A stretch of DNA of 64,000 nucleotides from Pyronema omphalodes (taxonomy: Eukaryota; Ascomycota; Pezizomycetes; Pezizales; Pyronemataceae): contig JAJJXM010000024.1 in assembly GCA_024516155.1 (NCBI GenBank), forward strand, positions 558,001 through 622,000, in the 5' to 3' direction. Within the stretch, counting starts at the first letter, position 1; every line of letters starts with the position of its first letter. A model generated the notes under the pieces. It had not been told where the DNA came from and ran no database searches. It worked only from the letters and a program-made list of their open reading frames with translations. The position numbers and the translations under genes were made by a program. Of this stretch, positions 22,100 to 33,711 are shown one piece after another.

Positions 22100-25000
22100 A
22101 TTTATTGTTTGTTGTTTGTTGTTTGTTATTTGCTATTGTGGAGATGCTATCAAGTATTGCAGCTGGCTGACGGACAAGAGTTTTGAGAAAAGTGCGGGGA
22201 CTTCCGTGGAGCGAGGTCACGATCTGATGACCATGAAATTCCAGAGGAATCGCCAGGTGGTTATATATTTGAATGGCTTTTGGGTGGTGTGCCGCCGCCA
22301 ATATATTCCGCTGTTGAGTGGTGTGGCGCCGCAAATACATCTCGCTATTGAATTTTGTTTGCCAGAGGTTCTTTGAACAGTCTTTCTATTTCCTAATTTG
22401 GAAAGAGATCCTCCTATCAACGAGTGACGCTTCATGTCGTCATTCTAGCCAAATAAGCGAGTCTCAAATGGGAAGGTGACATTCCTGAGCGAAGTCTTCG
22501 AACGATACGCAAACGCATTCCGAAGTTTCTTCTGCTGTGAAGTTTACGCTGTGATGTTGGAAACAAGATTTCTTACGTATTGAAGGGTTTCATTCCGACG
22601 TGCCTAGATTTCCCTTTTCGGAAACGCAGCCTTAAACTGACGAATCCGGTAACCTAGCCTCCCCCACCTCGAGTGGAGCCTTACGCTTTGTGGCGGTGAA
22701 GCTTCAAAGTGAGGGACCACGCGATCAATCCTTCGCAACATGTTCTCCGACTGGGCACTGGCCCCTCGTCTGGCGCTGAGCAAGTCTTGAATTCTGCTGG
22801 ATGAGATTGATGAATTCTTTGATGGATGATCCGATGATGGATGCATGGGATGGCGATCGTTGGATGCGCGATGTATGATGAAACTCAAATTCCAAGTTCA
22901 AAAAGTTCAAGAACGAGAATCGTTGTGAACAAGGACAAGGAAGTGGGTACATCTCCTATTCCCTGGAATCCAATTAGCGTACCCAAAAACTTTATTTCCA
23001 CTGCACTCCCTTCTTTCTGACTTTCCACAACTCCACAAAGCGTCATCGGAAAAGGCATTCCAGGTGGGCCGTAAAGTGTAGGATCTCCGATACGCCTATA
23101 TCGCAATTTATCTGACGACAAAATGCAGATATCCTTTCATCAACTATACGCGTTGGAATAAAGTTGCATCATTATGGTATTCTGCACCTCAAAATTTAGA
23201 CTGTTGGCAATTTAGATGATCCCATGTGCAGGAAACCGTGTCGGCGAATATCTTTGAGTACTGTCAGCCCTAAGGATACAGAGACCTAGCAGTTCCAAAA
23301 TTGGAAAGAAAAGTTCTAGCTCCCGGACATCCTTCCAGACCCAAGATTTTTGAAGTAGATTAGCTGCTCGGCACGTCAAGAATCACGCACCATGCGGACG
23401 AAGAGCACTATCGCAGAATACTTAACGACTGAATTTTCTCGGAAAAGGCGTGATCATCCACTTACCGACAAGGATATAGAAGTGCGTTAACTTACCAAAA
23501 CTGGAATTTATTAATGCACAGCTTCGCAGATAGGGAACTTTACGTCTATCACAAATTGTGCACTAATCTCAGCAGACACAAAAGTAAACGCCATTAACGG
23601 CATCCTAAATAGTAACAGTTTCTGCTTCCAATAATTGAGAGCTGGAGCGGGAAGGTGATCCCCACAGCAGAGATAATATTTCCGGATCCGGATACAAAGT
23701 TTCTTGGTACCCTCGGATGAACCAAGTATCCAATCGCATACGGAGCCAGTCGTCGATGCTGTTTGAAGCTCAGCATAGCCAGCCACTCAAGGACAAGGTG
23801 TTATCACTGAGAAAAAGTCAATTACCAGCTAGGCAGGTTTTCATCTAACGGTTCTTGGAGAAAACCACCACCGCTACTGCTAGATGCCTACTTATGGTAA
23901 GCCTAGGTATCAGAATAATGGGATTACATGCAATCATATTATTTACTGCTGTTGAAATCCTGCACCCTGAATCGTAGATAGCGGAGAGCTTTCGTTGTCC
24001 ACTGCCAACACCCCGAAACTAAATCCAATGGTACAGGACACCACAGACCTTGGACAAAAGTTACCTTGGCCATCCATGTTTTCCATTGCCATACCGGACC
24101 CTCGTCCTCCAGCAAAAATACTGATATCACTAATCCAAGAAGCAGCCCGGCCGTCGTTCAACTCGCTGTCAAGTATGGATACCTCTGTCACGGCCCAGTG
24201 CAGGATAACGCGAAATGCTGATAAAATAAAATAAATAAAAGAATGACAGGGAAAAAAAGACCAGGAAGGAAAAGGAGAACAAGAGGAACTAGAGAAGGGA
24301 ATCGGCAATGAGGAAGAGCTAGGAAAAGACAAAGGAATGAGGGATTAAAGATTGAGGGATAGAGACGAAGAGATAGAAGTAGACAAGGGATTGAGGTAAG
24401 GGATCAGGGAAGAAACGAGGACTTTAGGACAGAAGGTTAGGGAAGATAGGGAAAGGAACGAGGGGCTAGGACGAGAGGTTAGGAAGGATGGGGAAAGGGG
24501 AGACGAGTTATCGAAGATACGGATTATAGGAGGATAGTAAGCTAGGATGAAAGGAAGGTGAAGACCCGGAAGGATGACGACGAGGAGGAAGAGAGAAGCC
24601 TCGAAATCTCAAGTTCGGGGAAATTCAGAGTGTGATGGAAAAGTATTAGTAGGAAGATTTTCTCGTAGTTAAACCTTCATGCAAAGTCTTGTATCAATGC
24701 AACGATAAGTTACAAGATCCGCTTCTCCTTGCCTTGCCCGTCCTCGCTCTTGTCTCGTCCTGTCCCCGATCATCGCCCATCACTCGCCACCTAGTCCGCG
24801 AGTTCCTTTGTTCGCCCCGCCGCAGTCCGCCGTTACAACCTCCTGAAATTAGCCTCAAAGTATAAACGACTACAAGTACCCCCGTGAGATACCTCCCTCT
24901 CAATACACCAACAGCCCCAAATTCACCTCTTTTGATTAACTCTGTCAAATGACCAGTAGGCTACCTCACCGAGGACGAACACGATGACAAGTAGTGAAGG

Positions 25001-25475
25001 CTTTGGTAATAGTTACTCACAAAACATCAATCTGAAAATCGTCACATCCACATCACCACCTTCAAAAACATACACGAATTAAAGCAAAAAATTGATGATT
25101 CATCCTCCGCGAAACTCCATAGCAGCGAACGATCTACCATCACTCTACTCGGGGTGAATAGAATAACCGAACTTCACCTATGCGAAGGCAATAGAAAATC
25201 GGAACAGACACACTGGTGGGTACCCCCTGTCTATCCGAGTGCTTCATTGAAGCTCTGTTAGTATGTTTTCGTGATGAAATAGGCCCTCACTTCCGTTCCT
25301 GTAGAGCAATGGGAAGTCTATCATTATTCCATAGTGCGTATTCTCCGGAAAATACCGCACTTCCTTCACCACCCCCTGAAATATCGTTGAAGCCAGAGAA
25401 TCTTGAAAGAATAAAGTCAAAACGATCAAGTGAAAATCTACTGGACAAAGAAACAAAATATCTTACATCAAACTG
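22100..25475. other. gene-poor region with possible coding relics
   Basis: No intact gene is supportable. Two minus-strand stretches look coding-like: 23511-23786 and 23943-24190. A purine-rich stretch (about 24235-24590) is followed by unremarkable AT-leaning sequence. The first few hundred bases upstream of 22099 contain TGTTTGTTGTTTG-like repeats (about 22102-22135). Confidence 0.45.
23943..24190 (-). pseudogene. possible exon or relic of a secreted-type protein
   Basis: The minus strand holds an open stretch reading VTEVSILDSELNDGRAASW..., then SDISIFAGGRGSGMAMENMD and CPRSVVSCTIGFSFGVLAVD, ending in a stop at 23943. Composition (Gly, Ser, alternating hydrophobics, two Cys) is more protein-like than neighbouring frames. 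The matching downstream minus-strand frame at 23511-23786 might belong to the same gene. I recognise no family and found no start exon, so this is tentative. Confidence 0.22.
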
Positions 25476-25680
25476 ACCCATGTGCTCTTGAAAACTGTTC
25501 CGCCTCATAAAGTTCACACTGAATGGCCCTAGACAGCACGGTGGTGCCATCATTCGCTTTCCGGTTGATAACAAAGTCCTGTCAAGACAAAGGTGCCTTC
25601 AGAATATCACAATTATGGTAGTTTTCCCAAACATCGCCACAACTCGAGCCATAAAAGGACCATATAAGAGGTGTTAGAGG
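25476..25680 (-). pseudogene. degenerate ankyrin fragment related to the NLR gene at 34.8 kb
   Basis: This segment aligns in the same orientation with 34853-35053, the C-terminal end of the Helo/NACHT/ankyrin gene. Shared stretches include CCATGTGCTCT, AAGTTCACA.T.AATGGCCCT and AATATC..AA.T.TGGTAG-type text, with GACCATAT.AGAGG at the far end. Indels and substitutions break the frame. No NACHT or N-terminal part is evident nearby, so this is a truncated relic of a second family member or of an old duplication. Confidence 0.7.
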
Positions 25681-27026
25681 TCTGATTATTTGTTCGATTT
25701 CTTCAGTTGTTACAACAATCAATTATCTTTGCTTTTCTTTTTCCTATCTGAACTTCAGTATGGAAGAGCTAAAAGAGTATTCTAATCGTACTTAAGTGCT
25801 GTGCTGAACATAGCATGCCGCATGCTATTCACACGTAACAATAGTTTGCCCATAACTTTGTTGCTTTCCTGAGAAAAGTTAAAGAACATGCTTCATTGAC
25901 TGGGGTAGTAATAAGATTTCATATGTATCGCTCCAAAAAGCGGGGTTGTTGAAAGGATTGCATACACACCCCGCGGCGTACAGCACCGCGCTATATACCG
26001 TTTGACACATATATATGACACCATAAAATGTTGGAACGCTGAAATTAACCGTGGCGGTCCACATCTCTTACCGATCAACTAAGCGTCTTTGGCAAAAATG
26101 AATTTATGCATTTGGGACCGCAAGCTGCGGGGAAGCTGAGGGGCAGAGCAGGGGCTGCGCTTTTACTGTATATCACTCGATTGTGGCTAAAGTAGTTAGA
26201 CGCACATGTCACATCATTCGGTATTTGTCGACAGTGATCCAATATATAGGTTCCACCAAACTGCGGAAAACCTAACCTGCTGAAAAGATCCATGACAGGC
26301 ACTCGCTACTTCTCCTCCTGTGCTGTCTTTTATAGTTTCTGCTCGCTACAATGTATCTAAACCTCTTTATCTACAGATCTAGAGAGCGCTTCTTCGCCTT
26401 TTCTTAGTTGTGGTTGTGTTGACAGCTCTATAAAAGAGAATTCGTGTTAATGATGGCTAAATCGCGGGGCATCCCACTTTGGCGCGGAATCGACGGGCAA
26501 AGAAGGCTACACCGAAACCTCGCTACAACGATCTCTCGGAACCGCAGTTGCGCACCCTAGCTTATCCCCAAGTACACATCATGCAGAAGTATGCTCCTAA
26601 AACTCCATACTCTTCTCAACGTCAAAGCGCATGATTCTATAATTCAGTTCAACGTTACACAGAAAACGGCGAAGAAATTATCCGATCCAGTCTGCAGTAT
26701 ATCTTGTGTTGCCCTCGAGTGTCATCCACACGGGCTCCTAATTTGTGCGATCCTTTAAGCGTGGGTAAATTGCGGGCTCCGGTCTTCTGGATTATGCTGC
26801 ACAGCTAAAATATGGAGCCTCTCTGAATACTCAGTATCTTCGCGCATTTCAATTCCGGGTCCACAGGTTGGTCATCCTCCTCTTCAGAAACACTCTGGAC
26901 CAGGTGAGGTCCTGATGACTCGCAATGAATCTTCTTGTTTGTTTTAGTGGATGAGTGGATAGTTTGGTAGTTAAATGTTGACTTGGAGCTGGATATTTTC
27001 GAATTAATCTCGAAATTATTGCCCAA

Positions 27027-27057
<31 letters not shown>

Positions 27058-29079
27058 CAAAAAAAAAACATCTAGATGCCATAATGTCTATTTTTGCACG
27101 TTTTACCGACGGAGGTAATTAAAAGCAGAAAACACCCTTTCTTCAACCACAGTGAGTTGCTTCGGAATGAAAATGGTTTTGGTAGTGCAGTGCTCTGTAC
27201 TGCGCAACCGAGCTGCATATTTGGGCCGCAGACTTTGGCCGCACCTTCACGCTGTATGAGACTATACTCCCACCATACGACATACATATTTCGCGTTTTC
27301 TCAATAGTATTCTTGTATAAAGATTATGCCTATTGCCCATACAAAAACCGTCAGAGCATATCAAGACCGAACCAGTCTAGATCATTCTCTCCAGAAACCT
27401 TCTATATTTTTATAAAACATTATCTAAGAAGTCAGAAAATTTTTGATCTTAGAGAAGCATGCCGACTACTGGTGGAAAGTTCTATGTGTGCATTGGTACG
27501 TCGGACGAGTACTTATATATGTAACGAACGGCACCGCCGCAACTTAATGCAAACCCTGGCGAAGGTATCAAGCGAGTGCAGCCAGTAAAACTAGTTTAAT
27601 CTGCATATATAACGCACATCAAGTGGAAACAGTAGCCTCGTTTCTAAATTTCTCATGCTGCTGGGCTGTGCCCAGTCGTATTCATACGCGGTGAATGAGT
27701 GGCCGCGATTACAAGCACACTAACTCTCTTAGGTTATTAAGAAACCTTTTTCCAATGTCGAAGATTCCTTTTTGGGATAATCAGCGATCACCGTGTCATG
27801 CTATCCGTCAGTACGAAGGGACTGGGTGGGCGCAAGGCCGGCCAAATAGCGAATATGCCACTATAAAACGCAATGAGACATCGGTAATCACTCATCATTC
27901 AATATATTTTTAGCCCACAAAATATCCGCACGTGCAAAGCGCATTTCTCTTCCCCCAAAATCGTACCATACGAACGACTGTATTGTCAGAACGAAGCAGA
28001 ACTAAATTCAGATATATGAAAATTTCTTGTTGCCATTCAACAAAATCTATTTTTAGACCCACGCAGCATCTGTCTATATAGAAAGCATAAATCCGGATTA
28101 GTAAGTCTAATAACTTGTAAGCAAATTACCTGCTCTGGGAACAATTAACCACATATTAACATGGGTGCGGCTGTATTTGAACTCTATTTAGAGAATTTGA
28201 TGGCCTTTGGAATGACTGGGTTCGATGATTTGCGCAGTCGCGTTATCAGCTGGATTCTATTTATGGCGATTACACAGATGCTGTGTAATTGGTCGCTGTA
28301 AACTTGCCTCAAGGCAGATCGTCGTCAGAGTATTACCGAAATCGTTACCGGAGAAATCCTGAATACTTCCCGATGCGTTTCTAGTTGAATGATTCTGTCT
28401 CCAACTTTCGCATCCGGTGGATTGTAGTTTTTGACATGACGAAGGTGAAGAGGAAACTCAAACTTATACTAAACAGTCCATCTCGTCCCGTCTTTTTTGA
28501 CGTTCATAAATACCCACAGGTACCACCCCATTTGACATTCGCTTGGCCACTAGACGTCTGCAACCAGGATCTTGCGTCGATCCTTAACTTGATTGGTATC
28601 AGCTATGCTCAGCTTATTGGTTCGGTGTGATATCCAGCCCAGGGGCGTAGCATAGGGCGTTTCCGTGACAGCGGTTGAAAAGCCACCGGATGGATTCGCG
28701 TATATAGAGTATGTAGGCAGGGTTGATGCTTTCGTGTTTTTTTTTTCAACCACTTAAGTCTTGTCTTTTAGTCGAAAACACAGCCAGGTGTGCTTGATCG
28801 CCTGAATATCGAGTCGGAGTTGTCTGGGACGTTTTTCGTTATTTTCGGTTACTCTTTCTTCTCTTTTATTATCGTCTTTCGGTGGGGTTTTCGTCGGATA
28901 CCTTTTTGTCATTCCTTAACCAAGGCTATTCCTACATTAACTGTTTGTTTCATCCCATCCAACTTTACGATAGTCTTCATCAAAATTTTCAATCCCCTTC
29001 CGAATGATCACACCCTGATGTCCCTCCCTTCAAATCACATTCCGCGCCTCAAAAGTCCCACTCATTCGAAGAAACCGAA
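25681..29079. other. gene-poor AT-leaning region
   Basis: No gene is supportable on either strand. A nearly pure A-run (27034-27068, interrupted by C at 27058) and a T-run near 28737-28746 are the only clear simple features. The plus-strand frame at 28790-29350 overlaps the next gene out of frame and is a shadow in its 3' half. Confidence 0.5.
27034..27068 (+). repeat. poly-A tract
   Basis: Twenty-four A, one C, then ten A. It lies in AT-rich noncoding sequence. It could be a simple homopolymer or the tail of an old retroposed copy; no target-site duplication or element body is recognisable. Confidence 0.7.
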
Positions 29080-30300
29080 ATGCCCTGGAATTCGTGGGCC
29101 CTATACTATCTCAGCCTCCTCTTCCTGCCTCTTACATTCGCAATCTCCTATGGACCCCACTTCGCCCCATGCACCAACGCCTGCCAAAACGACCTCCGCC
29201 TATTTTGCACCGTCCAGCGTAATGCCGCAGAACAATCAGCATGTTGGTGCGGTACCTCAGAAGCCGGAGGTTTCTACAATCAACAAGCCTCCAACTGTCT
29301 CCAAACCTGCAATTTTGGACAAATCAGCTATGCCCAGCAACGGGAGCTGATAGAAAGATTCCGAGGAATAGTGTGTCGTGGATCATTAGATGGGAATGAA
29401 GATTTCCGGGAATTTTACAAGGAGCATTATGGCGGATGGAAGCCGGAAGCTACTGCGGCTGCACCCCCTGCAAAGGTAGATTCTAAAACAAAAACTACAT
29501 CATCGGCGGATAAATCGAAAACAACATCGTCGGGTTCGGTAGGAAATAAAACAGTTTCTCGTACGAAGAGTATTATGAGTGTATCAAGAATAACACCATT
29601 CATCGTATCCCCGAGTACAACCAGCTCTAGTGTAATCTCAACTGTGGTTACGTCAACCACTAACGCCACTTTCACAACTCCAACATCCTCCGCAGAACCT
29701 TCCGCAGAACCTTCAGATCATGACATGTTGACAACTGGAGCGATAATCGGAATCTCATTAACCGGGGTCTTGGTAGTTGTTTCAATCATCATGCTCCTAG
29801 CCATCTTCTGGCGTCGAAGAAAAACCAACCAGTTGGCAAAGAATAATCAGAGGCTTTCGCCACCACCAGCTTCTATGTTCGCACCATTGGAAAGGAGAGT
29901 CAGTGTTTATTACTCTCCGGATGACGTGGGACAACCCGGTGCTGAAAGGGGGGCTTGGAGAAATGGGGATGCGCACCCTGGGACTAGGGTAAGGAGTATA
30001 ACACCAACTGTAATTGAGAATGAGGATTTTGTAGAGGAGGAAGAGGCAATAATACCAAGAGAAATGGCGGAGGTTTCAAACTATGGATTAAATGGGCAGG
30101 GCGGGGTTGTGACAGTAGCGGCGGCGGCAACGGTGGCAGAAGCGAGAGAGGCGTGGTATTCGAGTGATACCGGAAGCAGTTTGGGGAGTGAGTGGACGGA
30201 TTATGGAGATGAGTTCGAAAATGTGGATCTGGGGGATTCCAATGGGGATGTTGGCGATACTAGTGGTAGTCATGGTTACAATATTTCGATAGCAAGATGA
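29080..30300 (+). CDS. CFEM-like cysteine-rich single-pass membrane protein
   Basis: Single exon, 406 aa. Residues 1-22 form a signal peptide (MPWNSWALYYLSLLFLPLTF...). Residues about 30-105 carry eight cysteines spaced C-x3-C-x6-C-x11-C-x-C-x14-C-x3-C-x21-C, including the CWC pair. This resembles the CFEM domain, but spacing is loose and the usual Asp before the C-x-C is not evident. A Ser/Thr-rich, mucin-like stretch (about 130-210) leads to one transmembrane helix (about 218-242, TGAIIGISLTGVLVVVSI) with an RRRK stop-transfer signal. A cytosolic tail of about 160 residues is acidic at its end. The layout suggests a surface sensor or adhesin-like protein. The CFEM family has roles in haem binding and host surface contact, but assignment here is by architecture only. 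Confidence 0.8.
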   Translation: MPWNSWALYYLSLLFLPLTFAISYGPHFAPCTNACQNDLRLFCTVQRNAAEQSACWCGTSEAGGFYNQQASNCLQTCNFGQISYAQQRELIERFRGIVCRGSLDGNEDFREFYKEHYGGWKPEATAAAPPAKVDSKTKTTSSADKSKTTSSGSVGNKTVSRTKSIMSVSRITPFIVSPSTTSSSVISTVVTSTTNATFTTPTSSAEPSAEPSDHDMLTTGAIIGISLTGVLVVVSIIMLLAIFWRRRKTNQLAKNNQRLSPPPASMFAPLERRVSVYYSPDDVGQPGAERGAWRNGDAHPGTRVRSITPTVIENEDFVEEEEAIIPREMAEVSNYGLNGQGGVVTVAAAATVAEAREAWYSSDTGSSLGSEWTDYGDEFENVDLGDSNGDVGDTSGSHGYNISIAR

Positions 30301-32683
30301 TAGAGGTGGAGATATACAGTACGATAGTCGGGTATTAGTTTGCATGGACTTTGCTCTAAATTTCAGCGATTTATGCATGGATGGCGTTTGGGGTTCTTTT
30401 TTTTTTTTTGGATGATTGATGCATTTATATGCGGTCTTATATGATTAATGAAACTGGATTCTTGTGCATATATTGTCGTCCCCTCACTAATATCAATTGG
30501 CTGGTCTCCATCAATGGCATTAGCATAATCACTCCATCGAAACTGACTAATTCTAATCGATACATATTCCCCTTCTCAAATTGCCGTCGCATTTTATGGA
30601 TTACTTGAAGTTCCTCAAGTCACACAAACATAGTGAGATCCGCTATACTACATCATTAAATTGGCGAAATTAATTCTCCGCAACAAGAGAGTATTTAAAC
30701 TCATCGAGCAGATCGTTCAGCTGTAAAACTGATTTCTACTACCCCGTACCATATTGCAAAAAACTTTAACGTATCTTTTCTCTAACACTTTAAGGTTCTT
30801 TAATCCCCGCTAATCCGCTAATTTCGCTAGTGCCAATCCCGCCCTGTCGAGTCCACCCTGGCTTGCCCCGCGCACTACACGACTGTAGGCACTAAGCACT
30901 AGGCATACTGCATCCTTCCATCCACCTACCTCACCCTAAACCCTAACTTGATTGCCTCCTAGCTCTCTAATCACTGCTGTATACTCGGGCTTGCCTTGAG
31001 TACGGCGCATCCTGTAAATTTGTACATAGTAACAATATACGTTAACCATAGCTTAGAAGATCTCCAAAGGAACATAAAAATATTTAAGGAGAACTTTGAT
31101 GGCAAGTTGTGGCCGTTAGAATCGAAATACACTTCGTGCTTTATGGAAGGCACGTGTCTAGGCATTTCCTGGGGCGGTGATACATACCACCGGGCACCAA
31201 ACGTATGTCCCCTCCTACCCCACCTCTTTCAGTGAACACCTAGTCCCACATAACAAATACTGTACATATCTCAACCAAGCAGTCGTGTACCCCAGTGCTA
31301 GCAAACTCCCGCGCAACATAACCAACCTATCTCATCCTTCTCATTTGATGTTCCTCCTTCTCTTTATCCTATGTTTCTTACGCTCAACACAACAATAATA
31401 ATAGCTTATCCCGGCCAGAATTCAACTTATAATTACCTTTGTTCAACCCACCACCTCAAATATCATTCTTGACCAACCAGCTGAGCGTCACTATTCCGTG
31501 CTAACCACCGAACACTTCTGCATCTCCACCACCGCTCATTACCGCGAAATAAAGCTACACCAAAACCGTATCAAAAACCACACACAAAGTGGCAGCGGTG
31601 GTATTCTTGGGTTATTCGGTTATTATTGCTTTTTTCAACTGATTTGAATCCCATATAGCCGCCTTCTGGCTGCGCGGTAGGTGCGCCTCTTCTGAAGATT
31701 GAATGAGTGATGCCTGGTTTTGATGCAGACAACGATGACCTGTGGATGTCAAGTAGGGGATGTGAGAAGAAAGTATAAAGCATTTAACCACAATAACAGA
31801 ATTTCTCATTTCTCTTCTTTTCTTTCCGATACCACTGCTTATCTGTTGTGGATACTGCGGATGTTGTGGATGTTGTGGATGTTGTGGATGTTGTGGCGCT
31901 AATCTTTAAATCGCAAGTTGAAAGATATGCTAGGTGTCACCCGTGGCTTCGCCGGGGGTTCGTCTACGGGTTCGTCTAACGAAGGGGAAGTGGAGGGTAA
32001 GCGAAAGAGAAGCGGAGTAATGAGGGTAGTGAGCGTTAGGTAAGTGGTATAAGGTATCAGTTATCAGGTATCCATTCGGTTTTATGGATTTGAGGCGTTG
32101 GAGAACGCCATGTTGGCGAACCTGGGGAGGATAGGTGAGCGTGAGAAAGATTTGTGCTAGAAGCGGCAAGGCTTGGATAGGCGGGATATGATATACGATG
32201 GATGAGTGAGTAGGAAAGATACGCCTCGTCCCCTCCCCTCCCTGTACTCTGTCTACATTTTCTTATGTCTCTTACTCTCCCGCTCTATGTTCTAATGCAT
32301 GATCTGTGTATATGTAGTATCTATTGCGTCACAACTTCTTTTCAGAGCGGCTGGAAAAACCTAAATAGTTATTCAACACTACCCGAGAAGAATCATAAAT
32401 ATGGCGATAATAATTTGTTATCTCTCATCGGATTCATAACATATAAAATAACGCATTCAATGATCTTGATAATCGTACCCTCATCGCTACATCACCAACC
32501 ATTACATCTATCCCCACTCACCTCCACCCACCCTCCGCTGCCCTCTGCCGCCCCTCTTCCATGCAAACCTGATGCCGCAGGCCGCCTAAATAACCAAACG
32601 GAAGAAAAAAAAACAAAAAGATATAACATCGCTCTCTCATAGCTACCCTTGAGAAAAAACATTCAACTGAAAACCAATTCCAT
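30301..32683. other. intergenic, no gene seen
   Basis: About 2.4 kb containing a T-run (about 30399-30410), a GGATGTTGT array (about 31858-31893) and C/T-rich patches near 32500. ORFs here are short and without motifs. The last part is the 3' flank of the ERD2-like gene. Confidence 0.55.
31858..31893 (+). repeat. GGATGTTGT nonamer array
   Basis: Four near-perfect copies of a 9-nt unit (GGATGTTGT) in noncoding sequence. Confidence 0.75.
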
Positions 32684-33711
32684 CTACGCCTGAGCACCAC
32701 CCTCTCGTCTTCCAATCAATCCCTGCTCCACATCTGTCTCTCTCTGCAACTCATCATCATCATCACTTTCCTGTGCACCGCCAACCTCAAAGTCATCCGC
32801 AGAAACACTGACACCTCCCCTCCATCCACCTCCGACTCTTCTCTCTCCCATCTTCTCCTTCTTAATCAATCGTCCCAAAATAAGTCCTCTGGCGAACTCA
32901 TCCCCATCAAGAACTCCTCCTCCGTTGCGTAGCTTCACTCTCTGGCGGTTGATGTAAATCCAAGCAAACTCGATATAAAGCGCAGTCTGTAGAACACCAA
33001 AGATAACCGCCGCAGGTTCCAAATGCGTGTCAGCCGCCAAGTAGCGAAGAATCCAATTCGGGATGTAAAGAGCGCGGTATGATCCAAGGGCGACAAGGTA
33101 GTAACTGTTAATAACAGTAGGAACACTAGTATGAGCCAGCAACACGAGTTGAGGAATCACAGCAACACTCTCAACAATCCATGAAAAGTGTCGAGTGAGA
33201 TCAAGGAAGCTCCATGGGTAAGCACGATCCCGGAAAATGGCGTGGAAGATTGGGGCGGTGACAACGGCGAAGGCAAGGATAAGACCGGCGAGTTTCCATT
33301 GTGTTTCTGATTCGCGAGATCGGGGATAGACACGGTATTGGAGGAAAAGAATGTAGAGTGAGGTGGCGATATAGGTAATCTTGAAGAGGAGGTTGTAGTG
33401 GTTCGACCAGGTGTAGGGAAGAAGAAGGTCAAGGTATCGCGAGATGAAAACGATAGCGTAGAGAAGCTGTGTCAGGAGCGATACACCTATTATTATTAGC
33501 TCCTGACTGTGGTATAGCTTAGAAAGGTAGATATCGAGATGATGGATAGCTCCAAAGCTGACGAAGCTCCCCAACGAGAGCTCGCAGACAGAGCTCGAGA
33601 ATTCAGGGTCGTACCTTCAGCGGATTTGTTTTTATGGATAGTGGCGATAAGAATTCCCTTCGATGCGAGATGCGAAAAGTCTGCAAGGATTCGGAAGATG
33701 TTGTAACCCAT
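32684..33711 (-). CDS. ER lumen protein-retaining receptor family (ERD2-like), long C-terminal tail
   Basis: Two minus-strand exons, 33711-33615 and 33486-32684, give 299 aa. The intron runs GTACGA to AATAG and the join restores KSAEG-VSLLTQ, matching the SAEGIS-type segment of ERD2. Family motifs follow: ISRYLDLL, SLYILFLQYRVYPR, FSWIVESVAVIPQL, ALGSYRALYIPNWILRY and IEFAWIYIN. ERD2 receptors cycle between Golgi and ER and retrieve H/KDEL cargo through seven membrane helices. Classic members are about 210-220 aa. This one has about 85 extra residues on the cytosolic end, Gly-rich then acidic (SDDDDELQRETDVEQG). The tail is continuous with the frame, so it is not an artefact of one splice choice. 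It may be a second, longer ERD2 paralogue. Confidence 0.9.

Noticed and set aside
28790..29350. 186-aa plus-strand ORF before the CFEM-like gene
   Set aside because: Its second half overlaps the CFEM-like gene in another frame, and its first half has no signal peptide or splice signals that fit.
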